Positions 29,933 through 40,196 of a stretch of 50,010 nucleotides of DNA are shown here, in pieces. The notes beneath the pieces are model-generated. The model was not told the DNA's origin. It worked only from the letters and a program-made list of their open reading frames with translations, and searched no databases. The stretch lies in the NCBI GenBank assembly GCA_021324185.1, contig JAJPJN010000069.1, positions 1-50,010 on the forward strand, given 5' to 3'. A program made the translations under genes and the position numbers. Source of the DNA: Terriglobia bacterium (GTDB lineage: Bacteria; Acidobacteriota; Terriglobia; Bryobacterales; Bryobacteraceae). Each line of letters opens with the position of its first letter. Within the stretch, counting starts at the first letter, position 1.

Positions 29933-30922
29933 ATGGACCGACGACAAGCTCTTAACGCCATAGCAGGCGCGGGAATTGCGGCACTGAGCCGGGCGCAATC
30001 GACCGGTGATACTGCCCAAGCGAATGGAATGATCTACCGGAAGCTCGGCAGCACGGGGGAGCGCGTCTCCGCCATCGGGATCGGCGGCGCTCATTTGGGC
30101 AGGCCGAGCGAGCAGGACGCAATCGCCATCGTGCGTTCCGCGCTCGATCGCGGAATCACTTTCCTCGATAATTGCTGGGATTATTCAAACGGCGAATGCG
30201 AAGTTCGCATGGGCAAAGCTTTGCGCGACGGCTACCGCCAAAAAGCCTTCCTCATGACGAAGTTCGATGGCCGCACGCGGCAGGCCGCCGCGCAGCAGAT
30301 CGATCAATCACTGCAGCGTTTGCAGACCGATCACATCGATCTCATTCAATATCACGAAAATATTCGGCTGGATGATCCTGACCGTTTCTTTGCCGACGGC
30401 GGCGCGGTCGAAGCCGTGATGGCGGCCAAACAAGCCGGCAAGGTGCGCTATATCGGCTTTACCGGCCATAAGGACCCGCTCGTGCACGAGCGCATGCTGG
30501 AGATTGCCAAGCTGCACAATTTCCACTTTGATGCCTGCCAGATGCCGTTGAACCCCATGGACGCGCACTTCCGCAGCTTTGCCAATAATGTGGTGCCCAA
30601 ACTGGTGGAACAGGGTATCGCGGTGTTGGGAATGAAGCCGATGGGCAGCGGAGATCTTCTCAAAAGCAATACCGTTACGCCCATCGAGTGTCTCCACTAT
30701 GCCCTGAATCTGCCGACTTCGGTTGTCATCACCGGCTGCGACAGTATGAAAATTCTCGATCAGGCATTCGAGGCCGCACGCACCTTCAAGCCTATGACCG
30801 AAGCAGAGGTCATTGCGATTCTGGACAAAACGCGGGTCGCTGCGGCCACCGGCAAATTCGAGCGCTTCAAGACGAGCGCGGTCTTCGACGGCACCATCAG
30901 AAACCCGCAATGGATGGGATGA
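29933..30922 (+). CDS. Aldo/keto reductase with a Tat-like N-terminus
   Basis: The 329-residue product starts at the ATG at 29933 with MDRRQALNAIAGAGIAAL, a twin-arginine followed by a hydrophobic stretch, which suggests Tat export of the folded enzyme. The reductase barrel begins 'MIYRKLGSTGERVSAIGIGGAHLG'. The catalytic tetrad is visible as Asp79, Tyr84, Lys110 and His141 ('LDNCWDYSNG', 'MTKFDG', 'IQYHEN'). Substrate unknown. The upstream in-frame GTT/GTG-side extension does not look coding. It converges on the S9 peptidase with an 11-nt gap. Confidence 0.88.
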   Translation: MDRRQALNAIAGAGIAALSRAQSTGDTAQANGMIYRKLGSTGERVSAIGIGGAHLGRPSEQDAIAIVRSALDRGITFLDNCWDYSNGECEVRMGKALRDGYRQKAFLMTKFDGRTRQAAAQQIDQSLQRLQTDHIDLIQYHENIRLDDPDRFFADGGAVEAVMAAKQAGKVRYIGFTGHKDPLVHERMLEIAKLHNFHFDACQMPLNPMDAHFRSFANNVVPKLVEQGIAVLGMKPMGSGDLLKSNTVTPIECLHYALNLPTSVVITGCDSMKILDQAFEAARTFKPMTEAEVIAILDKTRVAAATGKFERFKTSAVFDGTIRNPQWMG

Positions 30923-30933
30923 CCGGCTAAGCC

Positions 30934-32910
30934 CTATCGGGTGCCCAAATACTGATCGAACCACGCCAGCATGCGGCGCATCCGGTCCAGCCGGTCTTTC
31001 TGATCGTGAAATCCGTGCCCTTCGCCCGCATAGACGACCAGTTTGGTCGGAATGCCAAGCGTTTCGAGCGCATGCCAGAATTCGAACGATTGCGGCGCGG
31101 GACATTCGCCGTCCCGTTCACCCACAATAACCAGCGTCGGCGTCTTGACGTTCTTAATAAAGTTGATCGGCGAACTCTTCGCGTAAACGGCTGGATCGTT
31201 GTAGACGGATGCTCCGAAATAAGGAATCATCCATTCGTCGATTGAGTTCTCCCCGTAATAGCTCAGCCAATCGGCAATGCCGGCGCCTGCGACCGCGGCG
31301 CGAAAACGATGTGTCTGCGTGACGGTCCACATCGTCATGTATCCGCCATAGCTCCAGCCGGTGATTCCAATCCGGTTGGTATCGACAGGAACTTTTGCAG
31401 TCGCCGTATCCAATCCGGCAAGTATGTCGCGCAGATCGCCGCCACCGAAATCCTTCACATTCGCGCGCGTAAACGCTTCGCCTTGCCCGTAACTGCCGCG
31501 CGGATTGGGAAACAATACGAAGTAGCCCAGGCCTGCGAGCACCGACATATCGAAGTTCGAACTCGGCCAAGCTGAGGCTCGCTGGTTTGCGGGCCCGCCG
31601 TGGACCTCCACCACCATGGGATAGCGTTGATTCGGGTTGAAGTGTTCAGGGTAAAGTAGCCAGCCCTGTATAGTGAGCCCGCCGCTTGTCCAATGGATAC
31701 TTTCAGCCTTGCCCCAGTGTGGCTGCTGTCCCGCATTCACATGCGTGATCTGTTCCCACGCGCCTGCCTGACCCGCCCAAACCTCTGGCGGGTGCTGCCA
31801 TGTGGATTGGATTGCGATCGCGGTGTGGGCATCCGCTGCAAACGCCAGATTCGGATAATTGCCTTCGGCGTGCAAAACATTTGGACCTTGCCAGAGAGTT
31901 TGCATCTGCCCGCCGGAAGCCGGCAGAACGGCAATTGCGCTGCCCCCATCTACGTCCTCAGACAGAAGTAGCTCATGATTGTTCTTCCACATCAGCCAGG
32001 AGGCAGACATCTTCGCCCCCGCAGTAATGTCATGTGCCGCGCCTCCTGCCGGGTTGACCAGGAAAACATCACCGCCGGTGAATCCTTCATCGCTCATCAG
32101 CCCGTCGATCAAAGCGATGCGCGTTCCATCCGGCGACCAGCGCGGCACCGCAATCTGCTGTTCCTTATCAGGTGTAAAAATCACTCGCATCTGTCCCGAT
32201 GCGATGTCCACGCGGTACAGCTTCGCAATCCACCAGTTGTTATCTGCCGGGCCCGGCGCGGCAATGGCGGCGAACTGCTTTCCGTCCGGCCCCCAATCGT
32301 ATTCATAAATGTTCAGATTCGCGGGGCTCACCGGCTTCAAGGATCCGCCGCTCCGGGCGTCTACCAACGTGAGCCGCTGATTGTGGATTGCACTACCGAT
32401 TTCGCCCACCGCTGCAGGCTCTGCTTCGAGCGGGCCTCCGCCTCCTCCGCCCTGTGCATATAAAAACGCCAGGTGCGTGTCATCTGGCGACCAGCGGATA
32501 TCTCGCGCGTAGCCGTTCAAATCCGCGATCTTCCGGTACTTGCCGGTGGCAACGTCCATGATAAAGATCTGATCGTGGGAGGGGGTGCTCGCGAAGAATG
32601 CGAGCCGTGTGCTGTCTTTCGACCAAGCAAATCCGCTGCACGCCGTTTTGCTTTGCGCGCCGGTAGGCTCAATGGCCATCGGCTTAGCGCCGGTTTCCGA
32701 TCGATTTAGCAAATAGCTGCGCTTCCCGCCGCTAGGGTCAGTCTGGGTCCATGTGATCCAGCGGCCGTCAGGAGAAATGGATGGATCGGAAAAAGTTGTC
32801 GTGCGATCCAGTTCCTGCAACAGCGCGTCGCTTCGCTGCTGTTGCGCCGTTAATCCCACTGGGACCAGTAAAAGCGCAGCCGCGGCCGGAAGAAAAAGAT
32901 ACCTGTTCAT
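30934..32910 (-). CDS. Exported S9 family peptidase (acylaminoacyl-peptidase/prolyl oligopeptidase type)
   Basis: This 658-residue secreted peptidase has a signal peptide (MNRYLFLPAAAALLLVPVGLTAQ), then a PD40-type beta-propeller (about 35-390, repeats such as 'DPSISPDGRWITW', 'DIRWSPDDTHLAF', 'VPRWSPDGTRIAL'). The alpha/beta-hydrolase domain places Ser520 in 'GWSYGGYM', Asp600 in 'GERDGECP' and His632 in 'GEGHGF'. It should cleave short peptides in the periplasm. GGGGAG lies about 4 nt before the ATG at 32910. It is 30 nt downstream of the aspartyl-protease-like gene on the same strand. Confidence 0.94.
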   Translation of the reverse strand: MNRYLFLPAAAALLLVPVGLTAQQQRSDALLQELDRTTTFSDPSISPDGRWITWTQTDPSGGKRSYLLNRSETGAKPMAIEPTGAQSKTACSGFAWSKDSTRLAFFASTPSHDQIFIMDVATGKYRKIADLNGYARDIRWSPDDTHLAFLYAQGGGGGGPLEAEPAAVGEIGSAIHNQRLTLVDARSGGSLKPVSPANLNIYEYDWGPDGKQFAAIAAPGPADNNWWIAKLYRVDIASGQMRVIFTPDKEQQIAVPRWSPDGTRIALIDGLMSDEGFTGGDVFLVNPAGGAAHDITAGAKMSASWLMWKNNHELLLSEDVDGGSAIAVLPASGGQMQTLWQGPNVLHAEGNYPNLAFAADAHTAIAIQSTWQHPPEVWAGQAGAWEQITHVNAGQQPHWGKAESIHWTSGGLTIQGWLLYPEHFNPNQRYPMVVEVHGGPANQRASAWPSSNFDMSVLAGLGYFVLFPNPRGSYGQGEAFTRANVKDFGGGDLRDILAGLDTATAKVPVDTNRIGITGWSYGGYMTMWTVTQTHRFRAAVAGAGIADWLSYYGENSIDEWMIPYFGASVYNDPAVYAKSSPINFIKNVKTPTLVIVGERDGECPAPQSFEFWHALETLGIPTKLVVYAGEGHGFHDQKDRLDRMRRMLAWFDQYLGTR

Positions 32911-32940
32911 GTGCTCCCCGAAGCAGCCAGTATAGAGACT

Positions 32941-33912
32941 TCACTTCACAGAACTTGCCGCTGTTCCGGCATCCAACCAGAAGCGCATGCCTTTGAAGTC
33001 GAACACCGCGGTTGCATGACTGAGAAGGCCGCTGCCCACCGTGGCATCGTAGCTGACCGCATTCGGATGATCATCGGAAGTAAAAAAATACAGCGGAAGA
33101 TCCTGGCCGAGTGGAACAGATTGCCATGCCTCAGCGGCTCCATCAGCTTGCGCGAGTTTCACGCCGCCCTGCAGATACGGAAAGAACTCTTTGTGTTTTG
33201 CTTTTGCAAGCTTCTTCAGGCCCAGTTTTTGCACCGACCCGGGATAGATCAACATCGTGCCGGTGAATAGCGTATCGATCTGAGCGTCTACGGGCTCTGC
33301 GTTCACAGAAAAACCGGTTGCCGTCAACGTGAGTGGGCCGTAATTGCCTACATGCCCCACTTTCAGATCGCTGCACGTTTGCGGGCACGCCGGCGGCGCA
33401 TCAAGCGGTTCCGAGAGCCGAACCAGGTGATGCGCATAGTCGATCTGCAGCATCCGGTTGTGAAAGGCCGTATACGTGAGCGCCCCATCGGCCGGAAACG
33501 GCGGCAATTTCTCACCCGGTTTATCGGGCTGCGGCGTGGTGTCTATCACCATAAACGGGAAATCACCCATCGGCAAATCGCCAATCTTCGCACCGGGTGC
33601 AGTCGTCTGTTGGACCTGAGATACGTCCGTGTTCTGTTCGGTTTTCAACGGTTGCAGGGTGGCGCCTAGAGATTGCGCGGCCTTGATATCCAGGTAAGAA
33701 TTCGCTTCCGCCGTGTCGATCAGCAGGCGCAAAGTCTTGCCGCTGGATGTGGACATCTCGATGCAGGGCAGTCCAGCGCAATCAAGCAGCGGCACTTCTA
33801 CAAGGCGCGGCTGTGATGTGGCATTTTGCTGCGGCCCTGGCAGCGGGCCGCTCAAAGCTGCTTGAGCTGCTAGCGCAACGGTCAAGACCAGCCAGAGAAC
33901 GAATACCCTCAT
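32941..33912 (-). CDS. Secreted retropepsin-like aspartyl protease homologue, degenerate
   Basis: This 323-residue protein has a signal peptide (MRVFVLWLVLTVALAAQA) and looks like a two-lobed aspartyl-protease fold. Lobe 1 has 'LRLLIDTAEANSYLD' (Asp66-Thr67-Ala68) and lobe 2 'AQIDTLFTGTMLIYP' (Asp213-Thr214-Leu215), positions where active enzymes have DTG or DSG. 'YTAFHNRMLQIDY' and 'GSGLLSHATAVFDFKGMRFWLD' are typical lobe-ending strands. The glycine of both catalytic triplets is replaced, so activity is doubtful. GGAGAG precedes the ATG at 33912. It lies 52 nt after the mdtC-like gene and 30 nt before the S9 peptidase gene. Confidence 0.7.
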   Translation of the reverse strand: MRVFVLWLVLTVALAAQAALSGPLPGPQQNATSQPRLVEVPLLDCAGLPCIEMSTSSGKTLRLLIDTAEANSYLDIKAAQSLGATLQPLKTEQNTDVSQVQQTTAPGAKIGDLPMGDFPFMVIDTTPQPDKPGEKLPPFPADGALTYTAFHNRMLQIDYAHHLVRLSEPLDAPPACPQTCSDLKVGHVGNYGPLTLTATGFSVNAEPVDAQIDTLFTGTMLIYPGSVQKLGLKKLAKAKHKEFFPYLQGGVKLAQADGAAEAWQSVPLGQDLPLYFFTSDDHPNAVSYDATVGSGLLSHATAVFDFKGMRFWLDAGTAASSVK

Positions 33913-33964
33913 CTCTCCAGTTTCACCCGTCGTGCTTCCGGCTCTTTACCTCCGGCTTCGAACG

Positions 33965-36900
33965 CTACGGCGTATCCGTCAGCATCGTCTGCAGTCGCGG
34001 GCTGAGCTGGCGTGCGCTGCCGAACCAGTTCTGCAGCCGGTCGAGATACAGATAAACCACTGGAGTCGTGTACAGCGTTAGAAGCTGGCTGACCATCAAT
34101 CCGCCCACGATGCTGATACCGAGCGGGCGCCGCATCTCAGAACCCGTGCCCGTTCCTAGCGCCAGCGGCAGCCCTCCCAAAAGCGCGGCCATGGTGGTCA
34201 TAATGATGGGCCGGAAGCGCAGCAGACACGCTTCATAGATGGCGTATTTCGGAGCGAGCCCCTGTTTGCGCTCGGTTTCCAGCGCAAAGTCGATCATCAT
34301 GATGGCGTTTTTCTTCACAATCCCGATCAGAAGGATAATGCCGATCAGGGCAATGACGGTGAGATCCGTACCGGAGACAAGAAGCGCGAGCAAAGCTCCC
34401 ACACCGGCCGATGGAAGCGTCGAAAGAATGGTGATCGGGTGAATATAGCTCTCGTACAGCATTCCGAGAACGATGTAGACCGCCACCAGCGCCGCCAAAA
34501 TCAACAGCGGTTCCGTTTCCAGCGAGGTCTGGAAAGCTTTTGCCGTACCGGCAAAGGCGCCGTGCACGTTGGCCGGCATGCCGATGTCGTTTTGCGCGCG
34601 TTCCACGGCGTCTACGGCATCGCTCAACGCGCTGCCCGGCGCCAGCGCGAAGGACAAAGTGATGGACGGGAACTGGCCCTGATGATTCACGGCCAGCGAG
34701 CTGAGCGTCGTGCGGAAGTGAGTAAATGTTGAAATCGGCACCGCCGTGCCGGTGTTTGTCTTGACGTAGATCAACTGCAGCGACTGCGGATTCTGCTGAA
34801 ATTCAGGCAACACTTCCATCACTACGTGATATTGATTGATACCCGTATACATCGTAGAGACCTGCCGCTGGCCGAAAGCGCTATAGAGCACGGTATCGAC
34901 ATCCGCCGGCCGGATGCCTAAACGCGAAGCGGTGCTGCGGTCGATGACTACATCCGTAGTCAAGCCATGAATTTGCTGGTCGCTATTGGCGTCGAGCACA
35001 ACCGGAATTCGTTTCATGCGCTCGAGCAGCTTCGGCGCCCATTCGTTCAGGTCCTGCAAACTATCGGACTGCAACGTGTATTGATACTGAGAATTGCTGC
35101 CACGCCCGCCAACGCGGAAATCCTGAAACGCTTGCATGTAAAGCGTCGCGCCGGGAATTCGCGCGAGTTTGCCACGCAGCCGGTTAATCACCTGATCGGC
35201 GCTCGCCTTTCGCTCGCTCAGTGGCTTAAGCTGAATCTGCACGCCGGCATTGTTGAGCGTTCCGCCGCCCGTGTTGCCTTCTACATCTTGTACGGCCGGA
35301 TCCTGCTGGACGATGGCCACCATCTGATGCATCTTCTCCCGCATGGCAGCAAACGAGATATCCTGATCCGCTACGATCTGACCGCCAATGCGGCCCGTAT
35401 CCTGCTGCGGGAAGAACCCTTTGGGAACCACGATGTAGAGATAAATGCTGATGCCGATGGTCACCAGTGTGATCACGAGCGTAAGCGCCGGATTGCGAAG
35501 CACAACTGCCAGGCTCCTTGCATAAGCGCCGTGAACTGCGTTAAACGCGTTCTCGCTGAGCCGGTATAAAAAGTTGTGCCGGCGCCCGTGCTGGGACTTC
35601 AGGAACTGCGAGCACATCATCGGCGTCGTGGTGAGCGAAACCAGCAGCGAGATCGTAATCGCAACCGTCAGGGTGACAGCAAATTCGCGGAAAAGGCGCC
35701 CGATAATGCCTCCCATCAGCAGAATGGGAATGAACACCGCAACCAGCGATGTGCTCATCGAAAGCACTGTGAAACCGATTTCTTTTGCGCCTTGCAGCGC
35801 CGCGCGCATAGGCGTCCAGCCTTGCTCCAGGTAGCGGCTGATGTTCTCAATCACCACAATCGCGTCGTCGACGACGAACCCCGTTGAGACCGTCAGGGCC
35901 ATCAGCGACAGATTGTCGAGCGTATAGCCCATCAAGTACATCACGCCGAATGTTCCCAACAGCGATAACGGGACGGCGATGCCGGGGATTATCGTCGCCC
36001 AAACATTACGCAGGAAGAAGAAGACAACGAGGACAACCAGGCAGATGGAAATCAGCAGCGTGATTTCGACGTCGGTGATGGAAGCGCGAATGGTGAGCGT
36101 TCGATCCTGCGCCACTGTTAAGTGAACCGCCGGAGGAATCGACGCCTGCAATAAAGGTAGAACCGCTCGGATGCGGTCCACCGTATCGATGATGTTCGCA
36201 GCCGGCTGCCGCGATACCGCCATCACGACCGACGGCTTGCCGTTGTCGAGCGCGTCGTTACGAACGTTCTCGACCGATTCGATCACATTGCCGATATCTT
36301 CAAGGCGCACCGGAGCCCCGTTGCGATATGCCACGATCAGGGGTGCGTACTGGGGCGCATGGAAAAGCTGGTCCGTTGCGTTGACCTGCCAGCGAATTTG
36401 GTCGTTGCTTAAATCGCCTTTTGCCTGGTGGGCGTTGGCGTTTCGAAGCGTATTGGCAACATCGACCAGGCCAATGCCCATGTTGTTCAGCAGCGTAGGA
36501 TTGACCTGAACGCGAACCGCCGGACGCGAGCTGCCCCACGTGTTGACCTGCCCCACGCCTTCGATCTGCGAGATTTTCTGCGCCAGAATCGAGTCCGCAA
36601 TGTCATACATCTGCCCGCGCGTGTAAACGTCCGACGTCAGAGCAAGATTCATGATCGGCTGGTCGGCCGGGTTCGATTTCCAATAACCCGGATTACTCGG
36701 CAGATCGGCAGGCAACTGGCCGCGTGCCGCGTTGATCGCCGCCTGCACATCGCGCGCTGCCGCATTAATATCTCGCGAGAGATCGAATTGCAGCGTCACG
36801 TGCGTGCTGCTCAACTGGCTCGAAGAGGTCATCTCGGTGACGGCGGCGATGCGTCCGAATAGCCGCTCCAGCGGAGTAGCCACCGCGGACGCCATAGTCT

Positions 36901-37069
36901 CCGGGCTGGCGCCGGGCAGATTCGCGAACACCGAGATAGTCGGAAACTCCACTTCCGGCAGCGAGGCGACCGGAAGTAAACGGAAAGCAAGAACGCCGGA
37001 AAGCGCCAGCGCGGCGGTCAATAGCGATGTCGCAATCGGTCGCTTGATGAACGGCGCAGAAAGATTCAT
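33965..37069 (-). CDS. RND efflux permease, MdtC-like
   Basis: This 1034-residue RND protein is the second permease of an mdtABC-like operon. It starts 'MNLSAPFIKRPIATSLLTAALALSGVLAF', as MdtC does. The proton-relay aspartates are in '[23 protein letters not shown]' and the TM10 lysines in '[17 protein letters not shown]'. In the E. coli system MdtB and MdtC form a B2C heterotrimer with different roles; the side-by-side pair here suggests the same. The gene starts 4 nt after the mdtB-like stop. It is full length, with no frame damage. Confidence 0.94.
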   Translation of the reverse strand: MNLSAPFIKRPIATSLLTAALALSGVLAFRLLPVASLPEVEFPTISVFANLPGASPETMASAVATPLERLFGRIAAVTEMTSSSQLSSTHVTLQFDLSRDINAAARDVQAAINAARGQLPADLPSNPGYWKSNPADQPIMNLALTSDVYTRGQMYDIADSILAQKISQIEGVGQVNTWGSSRPAVRVQVNPTLLNNMGIGLVDVANTLRNANAHQAKGDLSNDQIRWQVNATDQLFHAPQYAPLIVAYRNGAPVRLEDIGNVIESVENVRNDALDNGKPSVVMAVSRQPAANIIDTVDRIRAVLPLLQASIPPAVHLTVAQDRTLTIRASITDVEITLLISICLVVLVVFFFLRNVWATIIPGIAVPLSLLGTFGVMYLMGYTLDNLSLMALTVSTGFVVDDAIVVIENISRYLEQGWTPMRAALQGAKEIGFTVLSMSTSLVAVFIPILLMGGIIGRLFREFAVTLTVAITISLLVSLTTTPMMCSQFLKSQHGRRHNFLYRLSENAFNAVHGAYARSLAVVLRNPALTLVITLVTIGISIYLYIVVPKGFFPQQDTGRIGGQIVADQDISFAAMREKMHQMVAIVQQDPAVQDVEGNTGGGTLNNAGVQIQLKPLSERKASADQVINRLRGKLARIPGATLYMQAFQDFRVGGRGSNSQYQYTLQSDSLQDLNEWAPKLLERMKRIPVVLDANSDQQIHGLTTDVVIDRSTASRLGIRPADVDTVLYSAFGQRQVSTMYTGINQYHVVMEVLPEFQQNPQSLQLIYVKTNTGTAVPISTFTHFRTTLSSLAVNHQGQFPSITLSFALAPGSALSDAVDAVERAQNDIGMPANVHGAFAGTAKAFQTSLETEPLLILAALVAVYIVLGMLYESYIHPITILSTLPSAGVGALLALLVSGTDLTVIALIGIILLIGIVKKNAIMMIDFALETERKQGLAPKYAIYEACLLRFRPIIMTTMAALLGGLPLALGTGTGSEMRRPLGISIVGGLMVSQLLTLYTTPVVYLYLDRLQNWFGSARQLSPRLQTMLTDTP

Positions 37070-37073
37070 GGCA

Positions 37074-40000
37074 TCAGTCTCCGTGCACCGGTTCCAGGTG
37101 CTGTCCTATGCCCGATTGCGCGGCCGAGCGGCCGGTCAGACGTTTCGCCAGGCGGTCAAAATAGAGGTAAACAACAGGCGTGGTGTACAGAGTGAGCACC
37201 TGGCTGAGAAGCAAGCCGCCGACGATCGTAATTCCCAGGGGACGCCGCAATTCCGATCCGACGCCCGTTCCCAGCGCAAGCGGTAAGCCGCCGAAAAGCG
37301 CCGCCATCGTGGTCATCATGATGGGCCGGAAGCGCAGCAGGCAGGCTTGATAGATGGCCTCAAGCGGCGGTTTGCCGTCGCGGCGCTCGGCTTCGAGCGC
37401 GAAATCGATCATCATGATGGCGTTCTTCTTGACAATACCGATCAGAAGGATAATGCCGATCAGCGACACGATATTGAAGTCATCGCGGCAGATGTAGATC
37501 GCAAGAATGGCGCCTACGCCCGCTGAGGGAAGCGTCGACAAAATCGTGATCGGGTGAATGTAGCTTTCGTACAACACTCCCAGCACGATGTACACCACCA
37601 CCAGCGCGGCCAGAATCAGATACGCCTCGTTTGCAAGCGAGTTCTGAAAAGCCGCAGCCGTTCCTTGAAACGTTGCATGAATGCTCGCCGGCAGCCCGAT
37701 ATCCTGCTCCGCCTGCCGAATGTCTTTGACCGCAGTGCCCAGCGATACATTCGGAGGCAGGTTGAACGAAATCGTGACCACCGGGAACTGGCCCTGATGA
37801 TTGACCGTAATCGGAACCGTGCTGGTCTCGATGTGCGTGAACGAGCTGAGCGGAACCTCTGTGCCGTTAGATGAGTGAATGTAGATATCCGATAGGGCGC
37901 TGGGGTTGCGGCGAAACTCCGGCGCAACTTCCAGCACGACGTGATACTGGTTCAACTGCGTGAACATCGTCGAGACCAGGCGCTGGCCGAAGGCATCGTA
38001 GAGCGTATCGTCGATCTGTTGCATCCCGATGCCTAGCCGCGCCGCTGTATCGCGGTCGACGACCAGAATTGTTTGCAAGCCGCCGTTCTGCTGGTCGGTG
38101 GCCACATCGCGCAAGCTGGGCATTGTCTTTAGCTTGTCCACAAGGCGGGTCGTCCAAACGGCCAGTTCCTTGGGATCCGCGTCTTCGAGCGTGTACTGAT
38201 ACTGCGTTCGGCTGACGCGATCTTCCACGGTGAGATCTTGCACCGGCTGCATGAACAACGTAATGCCTTCTACTTGCGCCAGCTTCGGCTGCAACCGCCG
38301 GATCACCTCGCTCGCGGAAATCCGCCGCTCATCGAGCGGCTTCAGGTTGATCTGAATTCGCCCGCTATTCATAGTTGTGTTGATGCCGTCGACGCCGATA
38401 AAAGACGACAGGTTCTGAACTGCGGGATCCTGCAGAATAACCTTGGCTAACGCCTGCTGCCGGTCAGACATCGCCTCAAATGAGACATCCTGCGGTGCTT
38501 CGGAGATGCCCAGGATAACGCCGGTATCTTGCAGCGGGAAAAAGCCCTTCGGCACGGCGATGTAAAGCAGGATTGTGCCCACCAGGGTCGCAACTGTCAC
38601 GGCCAGTGTAAGCGGTTGATGCCGCAGAACCCATTCGAGGGTCGATCCGTATTTCGCGATGACCCAATTAAACATGTGCTCTGACTTTCGATAAAACCAG
38701 GTCTGTTGCGATTCCTCTTTGTGCCGCAATATCTTGGCGCACATCATCGGCGTAAGCGTCAGAGAGACAACGGCGGAGACCAGGATCGTCACCGCCAGCG
38801 TGATGGCAAATTCGCGGAACAGCCGGCCGACGATATCGCCCATGAATAACAACGGAATCAAGACAGCAATCAGCGAAACCGTCAACGAAACAATCGTGAA
38901 GCCAATCTCTTCAGAACCCCGCAGAGCCGCGCGCAGCGGCGTATCGCCATGCTCCAGATATCGCGAGATGTTCTCGATCATGACGATGGCGTCATCCACA
39001 ACGAATCCGGTGGAGATCGTCAGCGCCATCAGCGTCAGATTATTCAGGCTGTAGCCCAGCAGGTACATGACACCGAACGTCCCCACCAGCGACAACGGCA
39101 CGGCAACGCTGGGAATGACGGTTGCCGCCAGATTGCGCAGGAACAAGAAAATCACCATCACGACCAGAAACACCGTGAGCACCAGTTCGTACTTCACGTC
39201 CTGGACAGAAGCCCGGATAGTTATCGTACGGTCGGTCAGCGTTTGAATATCCACCGAGGCCGGAATGGAAACGCGCAACTGCGGCAGCAGTGCCTTCACG
39301 CGATCGACTACGGCGATGATGTTCGCTCCCGGCTGGCGCTGAATGTTAACAATGACTGCGGGAACGGTGTTCATCCAGGCTGCCTGGCGCGTGTTCTCCG
39401 CGCCGTCCACTACATCCGCCACATCCTCTAGCCGCACGGGCGCGCCATTCTTGTACGCGATGATGACCGGCTTATAACCGGAGCTGCTCAGAATCTGATC
39501 GTTCGCGCCAATCGTGTATGCCTGGCGGATCCCGTCGAAATTGCCTTTGGCTTGGTTCAGGTTGGTTTGATTTAAAGCGGTGCGAACGTCTTCGAGACTT
39601 AGCCCATACGCGGCAAGAGCGGTCGGGTTCACGCGGATGCGCACCGCCGGTTTCTGCCCGCCGCTGATGGTCACAAGACCTACACCGGGAAGCTGTGAAA
39701 TCTTCTGAGACAGCGTTGTATCGGCAAGATCCTCCACTTTCGTGAGCGGCATGGTTTTCGACATCAGCGCCAGCGTCAGAATGGGCGCATCCGCCGGGTT
39801 CACCTTGCTGTAAATGGGTGGATTCGGAAGGTCGGGCGGGAGATAGGTTCCTGCCGCGTTGATCGAGGCTTGCACCTGCTGCTCGGCGATGTCGATATTG
39901 AGATCCAGATCGAACTGAAGCGTGATGATCGAGCTCCCGAAAGAGCTGGTCGATGTCATCTGCTTCAGACCGGGAACCTGACCGAACGTGCGCTCGAGCG

Positions 40001-40196
40001 GCGCTGTCACAGAGGACGCCATCACATCCGGACTGGCGCCCGGATAAAACGTGAGGCACTGTATGGTGGGGTAATCGACTTCCGGCAGCGCCGAAACGGG
40101 AAGCTGTTTATAGGCGATGGCGCCGGCAATCAAAATGCCAGCCATCAAAAGGGACGTAGCGACCGGCCGGAGAATAAACGGCCGAGAAGGACTCAT
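37074..40196 (-). CDS. RND efflux permease, MdtB-like
   Basis: This 1040-residue RND permease is homologous to its downstream neighbour but clearly diverged. It starts '[45 protein letters not shown]', matching MdtB. The proton-relay site is '[23 protein letters not shown]' and TM10 has '[23 protein letters not shown]'. Its ATG overlaps the adaptor stop as ATGA (4 nt), so translation is coupled. It is expected to assemble with the MdtC-like protein and the MdtA-like adaptor. The outer membrane channel must come from elsewhere; one candidate is the OMF encoded at 1565-2971. Confidence 0.94.
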   Translation of the reverse strand: MSPSRPFILRPVATSLLMAGILIAGAIAYKQLPVSALPEVDYPTIQCLTFYPGASPDVMASSVTAPLERTFGQVPGLKQMTSTSSFGSSIITLQFDLDLNIDIAEQQVQASINAAGTYLPPDLPNPPIYSKVNPADAPILTLALMSKTMPLTKVEDLADTTLSQKISQLPGVGLVTISGGQKPAVRIRVNPTALAAYGLSLEDVRTALNQTNLNQAKGNFDGIRQAYTIGANDQILSSSGYKPVIIAYKNGAPVRLEDVADVVDGAENTRQAAWMNTVPAVIVNIQRQPGANIIAVVDRVKALLPQLRVSIPASVDIQTLTDRTITIRASVQDVKYELVLTVFLVVMVIFLFLRNLAATVIPSVAVPLSLVGTFGVMYLLGYSLNNLTLMALTISTGFVVDDAIVMIENISRYLEHGDTPLRAALRGSEEIGFTIVSLTVSLIAVLIPLLFMGDIVGRLFREFAITLAVTILVSAVVSLTLTPMMCAKILRHKEESQQTWFYRKSEHMFNWVIAKYGSTLEWVLRHQPLTLAVTVATLVGTILLYIAVPKGFFPLQDTGVILGISEAPQDVSFEAMSDRQQALAKVILQDPAVQNLSSFIGVDGINTTMNSGRIQINLKPLDERRISASEVIRRLQPKLAQVEGITLFMQPVQDLTVEDRVSRTQYQYTLEDADPKELAVWTTRLVDKLKTMPSLRDVATDQQNGGLQTILVVDRDTAARLGIGMQQIDDTLYDAFGQRLVSTMFTQLNQYHVVLEVAPEFRRNPSALSDIYIHSSNGTEVPLSSFTHIETSTVPITVNHQGQFPVVTISFNLPPNVSLGTAVKDIRQAEQDIGLPASIHATFQGTAAAFQNSLANEAYLILAALVVVYIVLGVLYESYIHPITILSTLPSAGVGAILAIYICRDDFNIVSLIGIILLIGIVKKNAIMMIDFALEAERRDGKPPLEAIYQACLLRFRPIMMTTMAALFGGLPLALGTGVGSELRRPLGITIVGGLLLSQVLTLYTTPVVYLYFDRLAKRLTGRSAAQSGIGQHLEPVHGD

